Assembly (NCBI RefSeq): GCF_025685625.1
Contig: NZ_JAGSYI010000001.1
Coordinates: forward strand, 1,860,001-1,924,000
Length of the DNA: 64,000 nucleotides
Direction: 5' to 3'
Origin: Acidicapsa acidisoli
Lineage (GTDB): Bacteria; Acidobacteriota; Terriglobia; Terriglobales; Acidobacteriaceae
Shown here piece after piece: positions 53,865 through 63,981 of this stretch. How positions within the stretch are numbered: the stretch's first letter is position 1; every line of letters begins with the position of its first letter. The notes below the pieces were generated by a model. It did not search any database. It saw nothing but the letters and a program-made list of their open reading frames with translations, and had not been told where the DNA came from. Made by a program: the position numbers and the translations under genes.

Positions 53865-56800
53865 CTACCAGTTGATGCGAGCCGCGAACTGCATCACGCG
53901 CGGGTCAGCCGAGAGAGTGGTGATTTGGGCAACGCTGCTGCTGCTTGCATTGCCGCTTGGCTGACCGAAGATCGGGTGGTTGGCCGCGTTGAAGACCTCC
54001 CAGCGAAATTCCCCGTTCAAGCGTTCGTTAATCGGAATGGCCTTGATGAGCGCAAAGTCAAAGAGCTGCGTCCCAGGTCCAACCAGCGTGTTGCGGCGTC
54101 CGTCGCCGATGTTGTAGTTGCCCGGATCGGCGAACGGCGTGGTCAGGCCCGAACCGGCCGCTGCGCAGGATTTGTTGGCGGTGTCGTAGAACCAGCATTG
54201 CTGCGTCTTGAGGTAATGCACCGGGGCCACGATGTTGGGTACTGCGGTCGCGTAGCCATAGGCATCGAGCAAGGTGCTTTCGCTGCCCCAGTTTGCAGTG
54301 AACGGGTGCCCACTGTAGAAGGTGTAGACTCCCGAGGTTCTCCAGTTGCCCAGTAGCCAGGCAGCCGGGCCAGTCTGAAGCATCGGCTTGCCGTGGCCAA
54401 AGGGCAGCTCATAGACGTAGTTGGCCGAGATGCGGTGGCGAACATCGAAATCGCTGTTGCCATACCACATGCCGTAGTCACGGCCGTTGGGCGCATCACC
54501 GGAATTGGTTTCGAGTTCTTCCGGAGAATTGTCCAAATCGTGCGAGTAGGTATAAGCTGCGCGCACGCTCAGTCCGTTGTGCATGACTCGCGTAAGGCTG
54601 GCCTGCAGGCCGTTGTAGTTGCCATGTCCCGCTGGGTCCAGGTATTCGATCTGGCCGAAATCAGGGTAAGGAACTGTTCCGCCTGGAGCGCTGGCGCTGG
54701 TCACAACCTGATTGCCGGAGATTTCCACCTGGTTGTAGTTGCGAAGCACATCCAGATTCGTTGACTTTGTCCCCACATAGTCCAACTCAGCCAGCCAGAC
54801 CGGCGTGAATTGACGCTGGACTCCGACGCTCCATTGCTGGACCATCGGCGAAGCTGCGTTGGGGTCGGCGGCGCGCACGTGAAAGTTCTGCAAGGCATTC
54901 AGGTTGATGGTGGAGGGATCAAGAAAGTTGGACGGGAATCCGACCGACGGCTTGATCACCGGCGCTGTGTTGCTGGCCAATGTCTTGTTGATCAGATTCG
55001 GGGGATTCAACGCAAGTTGGTCCTCGCTGCCGATTCGCTCCAGTGAGGTGTAATAGATACCGTAACCGCCGTGGAGCACGGTCTTGTCGTTGAGGCTGTA
55101 CGAAACACCAATGCGCGGAGCGAAGTTGGTGGTTTGGGGGTTGACTAATGCGCGGTCCCCAAGCGAGCCGGACTTGGCGAAGACCAGTGAGCCCGAACCG
55201 GCGGGATCGAAGTTGGCCATGCGATTCTGGGCGTCGGTAGCCGGCGTGGAGAAGTCGTAGCGGAGACCAAGGTTCAGAGTGAGCCGCGGCGTCACCTTCC
55301 AATCGTCCTCGGCAAATCCGGAGGCCATCCAAAGCCGTTGATCGACGAAGAACACGTTGGTTAACTGCGTGGACTGGGTCGCTCCAATCAGGCCGTCGGC
55401 ATAGGAAAGGCCCGTGAAGACACCCGTGAACCCCAGGTCGCCGCGCACACCAGGCTCATCCTGGAAGATGTTGCGCATCGGCGCGAAGACAGTGGCGCCG
55501 AACTTCAGGTTGTGATTACCCAGGCTCCACGAAAGCGTGTCGTTGTACTGATACAGCATCGGGATCTGCTGCTTGGGCAGGAAGTCTGGAGAGCCGATGA
55601 ATGTGAAGTTGGTGAAGGAAGTAAGCGGCACACCGCCGCCGATTGCCGGATTATTTGGAACGCCGGGCAGAAAGTCGCCCGCAGTCTGAGACTGGCCGAA
55701 GGATTGCTGCACAGCCTTGGAGTAATCGCGTACCCAGCCAAAGCGGAAATCGTTGACCATGCGCGGGCTGATCACTCGCGTCCAGCCCAGGACGACGCTG
55801 GCACCCTGAAGGATCTGGTTGCCCCACGCCGAGGTCGAGGATCCGTCTGCCAGACCACCGAAGTAGCCTGGAATGTCGCGATTGCGGCTGAAGTAGTTGA
55901 AGCGTGTAAAGACCGTATCCGCCGACGTCGGCGTCCAGTCCACGCGCGCATCGTAGCTGCCGTTGAAGTCGGTCAGGTCTCCCGTACGCGAATAGTTGTT
56001 CAGCTCAGGATAGTTTGCCGAGCCGTTCTTGAAGTTCGGCTCAGGAAAGAGCGCCATCAGCTTGCTGACAGTGGAGTCGATCTGGCTGGAAGGAATCTGA
56101 TTGCTGACATACGGGGTGCAACCGCTGCTCTTCAGGTTGTAGGGTGTTGAGCAGGTGGTCGGGTTGTAGATCGTCGGATAGGGCGCGATTCCGTCGACTG
56201 CCGCGGCAGCGGCGCTGAAGTCACCGATACGCTCGTTATCCAACGGCACAGTCGATACGCGCGATACACCTTGCTTGACCCGCGTGTCCTCATAGTTGAA
56301 GAAGAAGAACAGACGGTCGCGTTTGATCGGCCCGCCAAAGCTGCCGCCAAACTGATTCTGGTTGTCCTCTGCTTTCTTCGCCAACGTCTGCTTGGAGAAG
56401 TAGTCGAAGGAGTCGAAGAACTGGTTGCGCACATATTCGTATGCCGTGCCGTGAAATGCGTTGGAGCCGCTGCGCGTGTTTACGGAGACGACAGCGCCGG
56501 GCGCACGGCCGTACTCGGCTGAGTAGGGATTGGTGATCACGTTGAACTCGGCGATGACGTCCACCGAAGGATGCGCCGCCTCAGAACTCAGCTCCTGCAC
56601 ATTCTCCGAGAAGGTGTTGTTGTCGATACCGTCCAGAATGAAGTTGTTCTGCAGGGAGTGAACGCCGTTCACATTGAAATCGCCCGTCCGTCCGGCATTG
56701 GTCGCACCGCTCTGATTGGTATAGCGGTTGATCTGCACCCCGGGAACCGTACGCAGCAGGTCGTCCCAGTTACGCAGGAAGAGAGGCGTCTCCGCGATCG

Positions 56801-57290
56801 TTTCGTTGGTGACCACTGTGCTGATCGAAGCGTCATCCTTGGAGAGACCGCTGGCATCCGAAGTCACTTCCACGGTCTGGTCTGCGGCGCCAGGGTGAAG
56901 ATGAAAATCCGCGCGGGTTCTGGATCCGACGCTGATAGTCTCGTCCTCTTTTTCGGTGGCAAAGCCGCTTGCGGACACCGTGAGGGTGTAGTCGCCAATT
57001 GGCAGGTTCGGGAAGACATAGTTGCCGTCCGCTTCCGATTGCACGGTTCGCTTGTAGCCAGTCTCTTTGCCCTCCAGAGCCAGTGTGACTCCGCGAACTA
57101 CGGCTCCGGAAGAGTCGGTGATCTGGCCGCTGAGGTTGCCGGTGTTCACCTGTGCTCTCGAAATGCCGCCGTCCAAGAGGAAAAGTGCGAGTGCACATCC
57201 AAATGCGAAACACGCGCTCCGGCCAGCGGCTTGTCTCAACCGCGGGACAGGCCCGTTCGATGCCGGATCAGGTCTTTTGTAAATGTCCAT
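53865..57290 (-). CDS. TonB-receptor-like outer membrane protein with carboxypeptidase-regulatory-like domain
   Basis: The 1141-residue protein has a positively charged N-terminus and a signal peptide ending near residue 46 (SRAQ), a CarboxypepD_reg domain (about 50-140, SGQITDSSGAVVRGVTL), a plug region with FILDGIDNNTFSENVQEL, and a long barrel ending FAARINW. It belongs to the same Oar-like class as the gene at 49188 but the two are not close copies. It is divergent from the membrane winged-helix regulator gene at 57589, which is the best candidate for its control. Confidence 0.92.
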   Translation of the reverse strand: MDIYKRPDPASNGPVPRLRQAAGRSACFAFGCALALFLLDGGISRAQVNTGNLSGQITDSSGAVVRGVTLALEGKETGYKRTVQSEADGNYVFPNLPIGDYTLTVSASGFATEKEDETISVGSRTRADFHLHPGAADQTVEVTSDASGLSKDDASISTVVTNETIAETPLFLRNWDDLLRTVPGVQINRYTNQSGATNAGRTGDFNVNGVHSLQNNFILDGIDNNTFSENVQELSSEAAHPSVDVIAEFNVITNPYSAEYGRAPGAVVSVNTRSGSNAFHGTAYEYVRNQFFDSFDYFSKQTLAKKAEDNQNQFGGSFGGPIKRDRLFFFFNYEDTRVKQGVSRVSTVPLDNERIGDFSAAAAAVDGIAPYPTIYNPTTCSTPYNLKSSGCTPYVSNQIPSSQIDSTVSKLMALFPEPNFKNGSANYPELNNYSRTGDLTDFNGSYDARVDWTPTSADTVFTRFNYFSRNRDIPGYFGGLADGSSTSAWGNQILQGASVVLGWTRVISPRMVNDFRFGWVRDYSKAVQQSFGQSQTAGDFLPGVPNNPAIGGGVPLTSFTNFTFIGSPDFLPKQQIPMLYQYNDTLSWSLGNHNLKFGATVFAPMRNIFQDEPGVRGDLGFTGVFTGLSYADGLIGATQSTQLTNVFFVDQRLWMASGFAEDDWKVTPRLTLNLGLRYDFSTPATDAQNRMANFDPAGSGSLVFAKSGSLGDRALVNPQTTNFAPRIGVSYSLNDKTVLHGGYGIYYTSLERIGSEDQLALNPPNLINKTLASNTAPVIKPSVGFPSNFLDPSTINLNALQNFHVRAADPNAASPMVQQWSVGVQRQFTPVWLAELDYVGTKSTNLDVLRNYNQVEISGNQVVTSASAPGGTVPYPDFGQIEYLDPAGHGNYNGLQASLTRVMHNGLSVRAAYTYSHDLDNSPEELETNSGDAPNGRDYGMWYGNSDFDVRHRISANYVYELPFGHGKPMLQTGPAAWLLGNWRTSGVYTFYSGHPFTANWGSESTLLDAYGYATAVPNIVAPVHYLKTQQCWFYDTANKSCAAAGSGLTTPFADPGNYNIGDGRRNTLVGPGTQLFDFALIKAIPINERLNGEFRWEVFNAANHPIFGQPSGNASSSSVAQITTLSADPRVMQFAARINW

Positions 57291-57588
57291 TAAGTAAGGC
57301 GCTCCTTCGTAGGTCCTGCTGTTGCGTCTGGCCAGAGTTCAGCCAGCTTCATCCTACGAAAGGATCACTGGCAACGGGACCGTGTGAAGCCCGTGTGCAA
57401 CAGGGTGTACACCCCGTTTAACATCCTCATAAATTATTGAAATATAAACATGTTATTCGATCTTTAATATCTGGCGAATCGTTTCGGTGACACGGCGCTG
57501 ACGAGGCCGTTTACGGTGCGTTTACATGTTTTGGGTATCGTGAGACGGGGAATTGGTCCTCTCGGAGCCGAATCCGCGGGAGAATGCA
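57291..57588. other. Divergent promoter region, AT-rich
   Basis: This gap lies between the receptor and regulator genes. Between about 57420 and 57480 it is strongly AT-rich (TTATTGAAATATAAACATG and TTTAATATC), unlike the surroundings, so promoters for both genes are expected here. No clean palindrome was found. Confidence 0.45.
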
Positions 57589-59007
57589 ATGCCAAAGCGA
57601 TCCGCCAATGCTCAATTTGGACTTCAAATGCCGGTGCGAGTAGACCCCATGACGGAGCCCAAAACGGACTCCTTGAGGGATGCACTCGCCGACGATCCGC
57701 GCTGGCGGCTGGCCCGGAGCATCGCTACCGGGAACCACTTCGCGCGTTCTCCCTTGCTTTCCCAATTCCTCTTGTATGTTGTTGCGGAAACTCTGATGGG
57801 CCGGCAAGTCGCAGTCACTGAGCATCAGATCGGTGTGCATGTCTTCGGACGTCCCAGAAGCTACCGGACCGATGAAGACAATATTGTCAGGAATTATGCC
57901 CGGCAACTGCGCAAGCGGCTGGCCGAGCATTTTGCGGGGAACGGCAACCGCACCGGAATGCGCATCGAGATTCCGGTCGGTGGATATGTGCCGGTGTTCT
58001 GCAATTCCCGGGAATCGGAATCCTGCGGGCAAATCGAGAGTCAGGTCGAGAATCAATCGCCCGCGCAACCGCAGTCAGCAGCGGATGTGGGGCCAGCAGT
58101 CCCGGAGAACCCCGAGTCCAGTTCCGCACCCTCTCTGGTCTGGCGATTCCTCCGCAAGCTCGCGGTTTCCGGCAAAATGGGGATCGCGGTCTACAGCGTC
58201 GTTCTCGTCTGTTCTACATGGGTAGCCGCTTCGCGCATTCTTGTCCCAAGTCCGCCTCCGGAGCCCGCTCAGTTGCTCTGGAAAGAGATTCTCCGCGGGG
58301 CGGACAATACCTATATTGTTCCTCCGGATGCAGGTCTGAATCTTCTGGAGGATATTTCTCATCAGCCATCTCAGCTTGCAGACTACATCCGCGGCTCGTA
58401 TCTTGGACAGTCGCTTCCCAACCTGGATAATCACACCACCGAGGACATCCGCACCCAGCGGTTCACTGATTTCGTGAGCCTGCAGGTTCTTGCCGATCTG
58501 ACACGACAACAGGAGTACGACCCGCGGCATGTGCTCCTGCGCTTTCCGCGGGAACTGCGCCTCGATAATCTGAAGACTTCGAATGTAGTTCTGATCGGCT
58601 CGGTCAACAGCAATCCCTGGTCGACGATTGCCGACAGCGAGACCAACTTCCGAATTGTGCCCAACGTGGGCATGGAAGGAGCTTCGATTGTCAACACCAG
58701 ACCGCAGCCGGGCGAATCAGTCTCCTACGCAAGCCATTGGAACGAGCCCTCGCATGAAACCTTCGCGCTGATTGATTTTGTCCCCAACTTAAGCGGCAAT
58801 GGCCATCTACTGCTTCTGGAAGGGTTGGATGTGGCCGGTACCCAATCGGCAGCCGAACTCCTCTTTCATTCCACCGCGATTTCATCCATTCTCAAGCGTG
58901 CTCAGCGCCCGGACGGGAGCCTGCGTCCATTCGAGATACTGCTTCGTTCCACCAGTATCCAATCGGATTCAGCAGGCAGCCAGATTGTCGCCACGAGATT
59001 CCACTAA
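57589..59007 (+). CDS. Transmembrane winged-helix one-component regulator
   Basis: The 472-residue protein has an N-terminal winged-helix-like domain (about 28-137) with RSPLLSQFLLYVVAETLMGR, EHQIGVHVFGR and EDNIVRNYARQLRKRLAEHF, a pattern I know from many acidobacterial proteins. A proline-rich linker (about 150-185) leads to one membrane helix (198-217, ending WVAASRIL) and a C-terminal domain of about 250 residues outside, with LLWKEILRGADNTYIVPPDAG and VVLIGSVNSNPW. It is probably a sensor that binds DNA from the membrane. GGGAGA precedes the ATG at 57589. The regulated gene is likely the divergent receptor. Confidence 0.78.
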   Translation: MPKRSANAQFGLQMPVRVDPMTEPKTDSLRDALADDPRWRLARSIATGNHFARSPLLSQFLLYVVAETLMGRQVAVTEHQIGVHVFGRPRSYRTDEDNIVRNYARQLRKRLAEHFAGNGNRTGMRIEIPVGGYVPVFCNSRESESCGQIESQVENQSPAQPQSAADVGPAVPENPESSSAPSLVWRFLRKLAVSGKMGIAVYSVVLVCSTWVAASRILVPSPPPEPAQLLWKEILRGADNTYIVPPDAGLNLLEDISHQPSQLADYIRGSYLGQSLPNLDNHTTEDIRTQRFTDFVSLQVLADLTRQQEYDPRHVLLRFPRELRLDNLKTSNVVLIGSVNSNPWSTIADSETNFRIVPNVGMEGASIVNTRPQPGESVSYASHWNEPSHETFALIDFVPNLSGNGHLLLLEGLDVAGTQSAAELLFHSTAISSILKRAQRPDGSLRPFEILLRSTSIQSDSAGSQIVATRFH

Positions 59008-59101
59008 GCCATTCCTGGCAGAGGTCTGTTCGCCATCACATTCCGACCAAACTCCCATGTGGTAATCTTGTGCGCGGTTTCAAAACAATGAGGAGGATGG
59101 C

Positions 59102-59626
59102 GTGAGAAGAGGCATGATTCTGACGATTGGGCTGGTACTCCTGGTGGGGTGCGGAAGCCAAGGTAACAAGAGCTCCAGCGTTCCGGCTGAGCCAAAATGG
59201 AAGGGCGCTCCGTACCGGCTTACTTTGGACACGAAGGCGAGCAAGCCGAATCAAGCCGCCATCGCCATTCCGCCTGTCGCGTACACAGCAAATCCTGATG
59301 CGCTGGAGACAAGAGCCGTTCTCGCCATGCGATTCGCCGGTCCTGCAGCGGCGGACTCGGATCCGGTCAACCACCTCATGATCGGCCCTCCCGTGGATAT
59401 CCATGGAGACCAGGGAACTCTTCCAGCAGCCTATCTGGACACGGCAAGCAAGAGCGTGTCGGACTATCTCGTAGCACATTGCATTCAGGGAAACGTGAAG
59501 ATCTCGTTGGCGCTTGCCAGATCGTCGGTGAAACCTCAGGCCGAAGACGCGGAAGTGGACGATAAACGCCTGTCCGACTGGGTGCCGTTCTCGGTCGTTT
59601 TCAAGAAGCCTCATTCGAAATGCTAG
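59102..59626 (+). CDS. Lipoprotein of unknown function
   Basis: The 174-residue product has a short signal peptide and a lipobox (LLVGC, Cys near residue 17). The mature part has no recognisable domain but is rich in alanine and aspartate and ends with a Cys. It starts at a GTG with GAGGAGG upstream. It lies about 95 bases after the membrane regulator gene and may be cotranscribed with it. Confidence 0.68.
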   Translation: MRRGMILTIGLVLLVGCGSQGNKSSSVPAEPKWKGAPYRLTLDTKASKPNQAAIAIPPVAYTANPDALETRAVLAMRFAGPAAADSDPVNHLMIGPPVDIHGDQGTLPAAYLDTASKSVSDYLVAHCIQGNVKISLALARSSVKPQAEDAEVDDKRLSDWVPFSVVFKKPHSKC

Positions 59627-59685
59627 GGCCTGTTAACACCAGTGGAGCAACGGCGGCGGGAGCCGTTTCTTGCGAGTTCCAGACG

Positions 59686-60414
59686 ATGAAATCTCAAACA
59701 GCTCGTGAACCGCGATCGACGAAGCTATGGCCAGACGCAGCATCCGCACTGCAGGACATCGTGCGCGATGATATGTTGCTGGCCATTGGCGGCTTTGGCC
59801 TGTGCGGCATCCCCGAGGCTCTGATCCTCGCTTTGCGCGACACAGGCGTGCGCAACCTCACCATCGCGAGCAATAACGCGGGTGTGGACGGATGGGGACT
59901 TGGCTTGCTCCTCGAGAACCGCCAGGTCAGGAAAATGATCTCAAGTTACGTCGGCGAAAACGCGGAGTTTGAAAGGCAGTATCTAGCCGGCGAGTTAGAT
60001 GTCGAATTCAGCCCGCAAGGAACGCTTGCGGAACGGATGAGAGCAGGCGGCGCAGGCATCCCCGGCTTCTACACGCGAACGGGCGTTGGCACGCTGGTCG
60101 CCGAAGGCAAGGAACACAAGGACTTCGATGGTGTGACCCACATCCTCGAACACGGCATTCGCGCCGATCTCGCTTTGGTGAAAGCGTGGAAGGCCGATTT
60201 GAACGGAAACCTGATCTATCGTCGAACGGCGCGCAATTTCAACCCTAATGCGGCAACCTGCGGCTGGATCACAGTGGCGGAAGCAGAGATCATCGTAGAA
60301 CCAGGCGAAATCGATCCCGACGAGGTTCACACGCCGGGCATCTTTGTTCATCGGCTCGTACACAATCCCCATCCGGAAAAACGCATTGAGAAGCGAACGA
60401 TTCGAAAGGCATAG
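59686..60414 (+). CDS. scoA: 3-oxoacid CoA-transferase subunit A
   Basis: The 242-residue subunit has the CoA-transferase family I pattern: LAIGGFGLCGIPEALILAL, LTIASNNAGVDGWGLGLLL, SYVGENAEFERQYLAGELDVEFSPQGTLAERMRAGGAGIPGFYTRTGVGT, and LALVKAWKADLNGNLIYRRTARNFNP. It moves CoA from succinyl-CoA (or another donor) to acetoacetate. The ATG at 59686 is chosen because homology starts just after; an upstream ATG at 59620 overlaps the lipoprotein stop. Subunit B follows after three bases. Confidence 0.92.
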   Translation: MKSQTAREPRSTKLWPDAASALQDIVRDDMLLAIGGFGLCGIPEALILALRDTGVRNLTIASNNAGVDGWGLGLLLENRQVRKMISSYVGENAEFERQYLAGELDVEFSPQGTLAERMRAGGAGIPGFYTRTGVGTLVAEGKEHKDFDGVTHILEHGIRADLALVKAWKADLNGNLIYRRTARNFNPNAATCGWITVAEAEIIVEPGEIDPDEVHTPGIFVHRLVHNPHPEKRIEKRTIRKA

Positions 60415-60417
60415 ACC

Positions 60418-61062
60418 GTGGCATGGACTCGCTATGAGATGGCCGCTCGCGCCGCACAAGAACTCAAAGATGGTTTCTACGTGAACCTCGGAATCGGTAT
60501 CCCTACCCTGGTGGCCAATTACATTCCCCACGGCCTGACCGTCACACTGCAATCAGAAAACGGCCTTCTTGGCATGGGTCCTTTCCCGGAAGAGGGTGCG
60601 GTTGACGCCGATCTTATCAACGCAGGCAAGGAGACCGTGACGTTTCTCCCCGGTGCGTCCACTTTTTCGAGTGCCGACTCCTTCGCGATGATTCGAGGTG
60701 GCCACATCGACCTCGCGATTCTTGGCGGAATGCAGGTTTCAGAGCGCGGAGACCTGGCAAACTGGATGATCCCGGGTAAGCGCGTGAAGGGAATGGGTGG
60801 TGCGATGGATCTGGTTTCAGGAGTTCAGCGCGTCCTTGTTCTCATGGAGCACACGGCACAGGACGGCAGTGCAAAGCTGCTCCGGGAATGCACGCTTCCC
60901 CTCACCGGAACGCGTGTCGTGAATCGAGTGATCACAGATATGGGCGTTCTGGACGTGACGCCTTCCGGCTTCGAGGTCATAGAATTCGCTCCCGGCGTCA
61001 CGCGTGAGCAAGTGGAGCAACGCACCGGCGCGCCGGTCCGCTTCAGCGATGAGGTTTGTTAA
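60418..61062 (+). CDS. scoB: 3-oxoacid CoA-transferase subunit B
   Basis: The 214-residue subunit carries the catalytic Glu in [14 protein letters not shown], and shows [56 protein letters not shown] and [12 protein letters not shown]. With subunit A it forms the active transferase. The start is a GTG at 60418; an in-frame ATG seven codons later is possible. The next gene converges from the right. Confidence 0.94.
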   Translation: MAWTRYEMAARAAQELKDGFYVNLGIGIPTLVANYIPHGLTVTLQSENGLLGMGPFPEEGAVDADLINAGKETVTFLPGASTFSSADSFAMIRGGHIDLAILGGMQVSERGDLANWMIPGKRVKGMGGAMDLVSGVQRVLVLMEHTAQDGSAKLLRECTLPLTGTRVVNRVITDMGVLDVTPSGFEVIEFAPGVTREQVEQRTGAPVRFSDEVC

Positions 61063-61075
61063 GAGATACAGTCGC

Positions 61076-61855
61076 TTAATTCGTCCACCTCGGCGGTCGC
61101 TTCTCCAGAAACGCCGCAATCCCTTCTCGAAAATCGGCAGTCTCGCGAGCCCGAGCGTTGGCCTCCATCGCTTCCGAGATTGCCGTATCGAGCCACGCCT
61201 TATTTTGCGCGGCCATCAGTCGCTTGGTTGCCGCGAGAGACTGCCCGCTATTTCCCTGCAAGGTTTGATACAGTGCCTGTATACGTCCCGCCAGTTGATC
61301 CGGCGCTAAAACCTCATTGACCAGGCCAAGCCGATGCGCTTCCTGCGCGTCAAAAAGCCGCGCACTCAGCAGCAGGTCCCGGGCCCGTTTGTCGCCAATC
61401 TGCAAGGCCAGGTACGCCGACACCAGCGCAGGTACAAAACCGATCCGCGGTTCCGTGTAGCCAAACTTCGCCGCAGGCGTCGCCAGCGTGAAATCACAAA
61501 GGGTGGCGAGGCAAGTCCCACCGGCAATCGCTGCTCCGTGCACCGATGCGATCGTGGGTTTGGGCAATTCGTACAGCGTTCGAAACAACGTTGCGATTCG
61601 CTCCGCATCGGCACGATAGTCGGCAACAGTCTTGTCCTGCATGGCTTGCAGCGCAGACAAATCCAGTCCCGAGCAAAACGCATCTCCAGCGCCTCGTAAA
61701 ACGACAACCCGGCAGGAAGTGTCGGCTGCCTCTTGCATCGCGGCAATCAACTCCATCTGCATCTCAGGAGTCATCGCATTCCTGCGCTCGGGCCGATTCA
61801 AGGTAATCGTCCGGACCGTCCCTTCCTCCGTCACCATGATTGTCGAGTAACTCAA
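61076..61855 (-). CDS. Enoyl-CoA hydratase/isomerase family protein
   Basis: The 259-residue crotonase-fold protein has the oxyanion-hole segments AFCSGLDLSALQ and VHGAAIAGGTCLATLCDF, then FGYTEPRIGFVPALVSAYLA. The usual first catalytic Glu position reads GTCLATLCDFT, typical of methylglutaconyl-CoA hydratase-like members. A TTG at 61855 with GGAGG seven bases upstream is the preferred start; the ATG at 61837 lies inside. With its neighbours it fits leucine degradation, but the precise substrate is inferred. Confidence 0.9.
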   Translation of the reverse strand: MSYSTIMVTEEGTVRTITLNRPERRNAMTPEMQMELIAAMQEAADTSCRVVVLRGAGDAFCSGLDLSALQAMQDKTVADYRADAERIATLFRTLYELPKPTIASVHGAAIAGGTCLATLCDFTLATPAAKFGYTEPRIGFVPALVSAYLALQIGDKRARDLLLSARLFDAQEAHRLGLVNEVLAPDQLAGRIQALYQTLQGNSGQSLAATKRLMAAQNKAWLDTAISEAMEANARARETADFREGIAAFLEKRPPRWTN

Positions 61856-61889
61856 AATCAATCCTCCGGTCTGAACAAGACCGCCCTCA

Positions 61890-62786
61890 TCACCGCGCTG
61901 ATTCACAACCGGTATCAAGATGTGCTCGGCCATAGATCTCAGCGATATCCGCGCTGGCTTGTATCAGCGGCTCAAGCCGTGCCAGATCCGGCACCTGCGC
62001 CCCAATCGTTTTCAGTTCTGCCAGCAGCATCTCCGTCGGAATATTGCCCACCAGTTCATCCTGCGCAAAGGGACATCCGCCAAGTCCGCCAATCGCCGCA
62101 TCGAATCGTCGGCAGCCCACCTTGTAGGCTGCGCGAACTTTCGCCGCAGATTCTTCAGGCCGCGCATGCAGATGCACCCCAATTTCGATCTCCTCTAACT
62201 CCGCAACGACTCTGGCCACACTCTCCATGATTTGCGATGGAGTGGCGAGACCCACCGTGTCTGCCAGCGAGATCTGGCGCACTCCAAGTTCGACCAGACG
62301 ATCACAGGCATCCGTCAATTTATCTATGTCCCACTTATCTCCGTATGGATTGCCAAAGGCCATCGAAACATAGGCCACCAGACCCAGTCCAGCGTTGCTC
62401 GCCATCTTAGTAATCTGCTGCAAAACCTCAAGCGCCTCTTCCGGCGTTTGATTCTGATTCCTTTTCAGAAACTGCGGCGAGATGGAGTAGGGAAAACCCA
62501 AAGTCTGTACTGCTTCTGTCCGGATGGCCCGATCGGCTCCCTTCGCATTCACCACAATCCCGATCAATTCGACCCCATCCGGACGATCAAGAGACTTCAG
62601 CACCTCTTCCGAGTCAGCCATCTGCGGCACAGCAGCAGGCGAAACGAAGCTGACCGCATCAATGTGCGTAAATCCAGCTGCTATCAACCTCTGCAGATAG
62701 ACGGTCTTCACGGCGGCCGGTATCAACGCAGGCAAACCCTGCCACGCATCCCGCGGGCACTCCACAATTTTGACTAACTCACCCAT
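61890..62786 (-). CDS. Hydroxymethylglutaryl-CoA lyase family protein
   Basis: The 298-residue TIM-barrel enzyme splits HMG-CoA into acetoacetate and acetyl-CoA. It shows VKIVECPRDAWQGL (catalytic Arg and metal Asp), SFVSPAAVPQMADSEEV, ISLADTVGLATP, VHLHARPEE with the metal histidines and the mobile loop GGLGGCPFA with the catalytic Cys. The CPRDAWQG form of the first motif, instead of GPRDGLQ, is the variant seen in Bacteroidetes-like homologues. It starts four bases after the acyl-CoA dehydrogenase stop. Confidence 0.92.
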   Translation of the reverse strand: MGELVKIVECPRDAWQGLPALIPAAVKTVYLQRLIAAGFTHIDAVSFVSPAAVPQMADSEEVLKSLDRPDGVELIGIVVNAKGADRAIRTEAVQTLGFPYSISPQFLKRNQNQTPEEALEVLQQITKMASNAGLGLVAYVSMAFGNPYGDKWDIDKLTDACDRLVELGVRQISLADTVGLATPSQIMESVARVVAELEEIEIGVHLHARPEESAAKVRAAYKVGCRRFDAAIGGLGGCPFAQDELVGNIPTEMLLAELKTIGAQVPDLARLEPLIQASADIAEIYGRAHLDTGCESAR

Positions 62787-62790
62787 TCGA

Positions 62791-63981
62791 TCACCCGCGC
62801 GATGGATACACCTTCAGAATCTCTCTGGCAATGACCATCCGCTGTATTTCGCTCGTACCCTCGCCGATGGTGCATAGCTTGACGTCTCGATAAAACTTCT
62901 CCGCTGGATAGTCCTTGATAAATCCATAGCCTCCAAACAACTGCACCGCGTCGTTACAGATTCGCACCGCCACTTCGCTTGCCATTAGCTTGGCCATAGC
63001 CGATTCACGCGTAATCTTTCGCCCCGCATCCTTCAGCACAGCAGCGCGCTGCGTGAGCAGCCGGGCCGCGTCGAGCTCCGTCGCCATATCCGCGAGCTTC
63101 CATTGAATACCTTGAAACTCCGCGATCGCCTTGCCAAACTGCCGTCGCTCCTTGACGTATTTAAGCGCGGCATCGAGAGCCCCGCGTCCGATGCCAAGCG
63201 ACAGCGCTGCAATCGAAATCCTTCCGCCATCCAGAACCCGCATCGCGTCAATGAATCCTTCGCCTTCAGCGCCAAGCAGGTTTTCACCGGGTATCTCGCA
63301 GTCCTCGAAGATCAATTCGCTGGTGTCGCTCGCCCTCAACCCCAGCTTGTTCTCTTTCTTCCCCGGGCGGAACCCGGGCGTCCCCTTCTCGACGACAAAC
63401 GCCGACAATCCATGCGTGCCCTTGCTCTTGTCGGTGACCGCGATGACGACTGCAACGTCCGCATAGTGCCCGTTGGTGATGAACGTCTTGTTCCCGTTCA
63501 ATACGTATCGATCGCCTTTCTTGACCGCGACCGTCCGTGCGCTGCCTGCATCCGAGCCGGAGCCCGGTTCGGTCAGCCCCCATGCTGCGAGCCACTCGCC
63601 GCTTGCAAGCAGCGGCACATACTTTCTTTTCTGTTGCTCGTTTCCCGCAAGGAAGATATGATTCGTACCCAGCGAGTTATGCGCGGCAACCGTGAGGCCA
63701 AGAGATCCATCGACAGCCGATAGTTCTTCGATGGCCAGCACATAGTCGACATACCCCAAGCCCGCGCCGCCGTACTCCTGCGGGAATATGATCCCCAGCA
63801 GACCCATCGTGCCGAGTTTCTTAACCGCCGCCAGCGGGAACTCGCTGGTCTCATCCCACGCCATCACGTTCGGCGCAATCTCGCGCGCGGCGAACGCACG
63901 AATCTCCCGCCGAAGATGTTCCTGATCCTCGGTTAGCACGAAGGGATAAAGATTCACATCGGTTTCAAGATCAAGGCTCAC
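62791..63981 (-). CDS. Acyl-CoA dehydrogenase
   Basis: The 396-residue flavoenzyme has the family signature: [69 protein letters not shown], and [16 protein letters not shown]; the EGTSEIQ Glu is the usual catalytic-base position in short-chain and isovaleryl-like members. The start is a GTG with GAGGAG seven bases upstream. Context (CoA transferase, HMG-CoA lyase, hydratase) points to isovaleryl-CoA or a related branched substrate, which the sequence alone does not prove. Confidence 0.94.
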   Translation of the reverse strand: MSLDLETDVNLYPFVLTEDQEHLRREIRAFAAREIAPNVMAWDETSEFPLAAVKKLGTMGLLGIIFPQEYGGAGLGYVDYVLAIEELSAVDGSLGLTVAAHNSLGTNHIFLAGNEQQKRKYVPLLASGEWLAAWGLTEPGSGSDAGSARTVAVKKGDRYVLNGNKTFITNGHYADVAVVIAVTDKSKGTHGLSAFVVEKGTPGFRPGKKENKLGLRASDTSELIFEDCEIPGENLLGAEGEGFIDAMRVLDGGRISIAALSLGIGRGALDAALKYVKERRQFGKAIAEFQGIQWKLADMATELDAARLLTQRAAVLKDAGRKITRESAMAKLMASEVAVRICNDAVQLFGGYGFIKDYPAEKFYRDVKLCTIGEGTSEIQRMVIAREILKVYPSRG

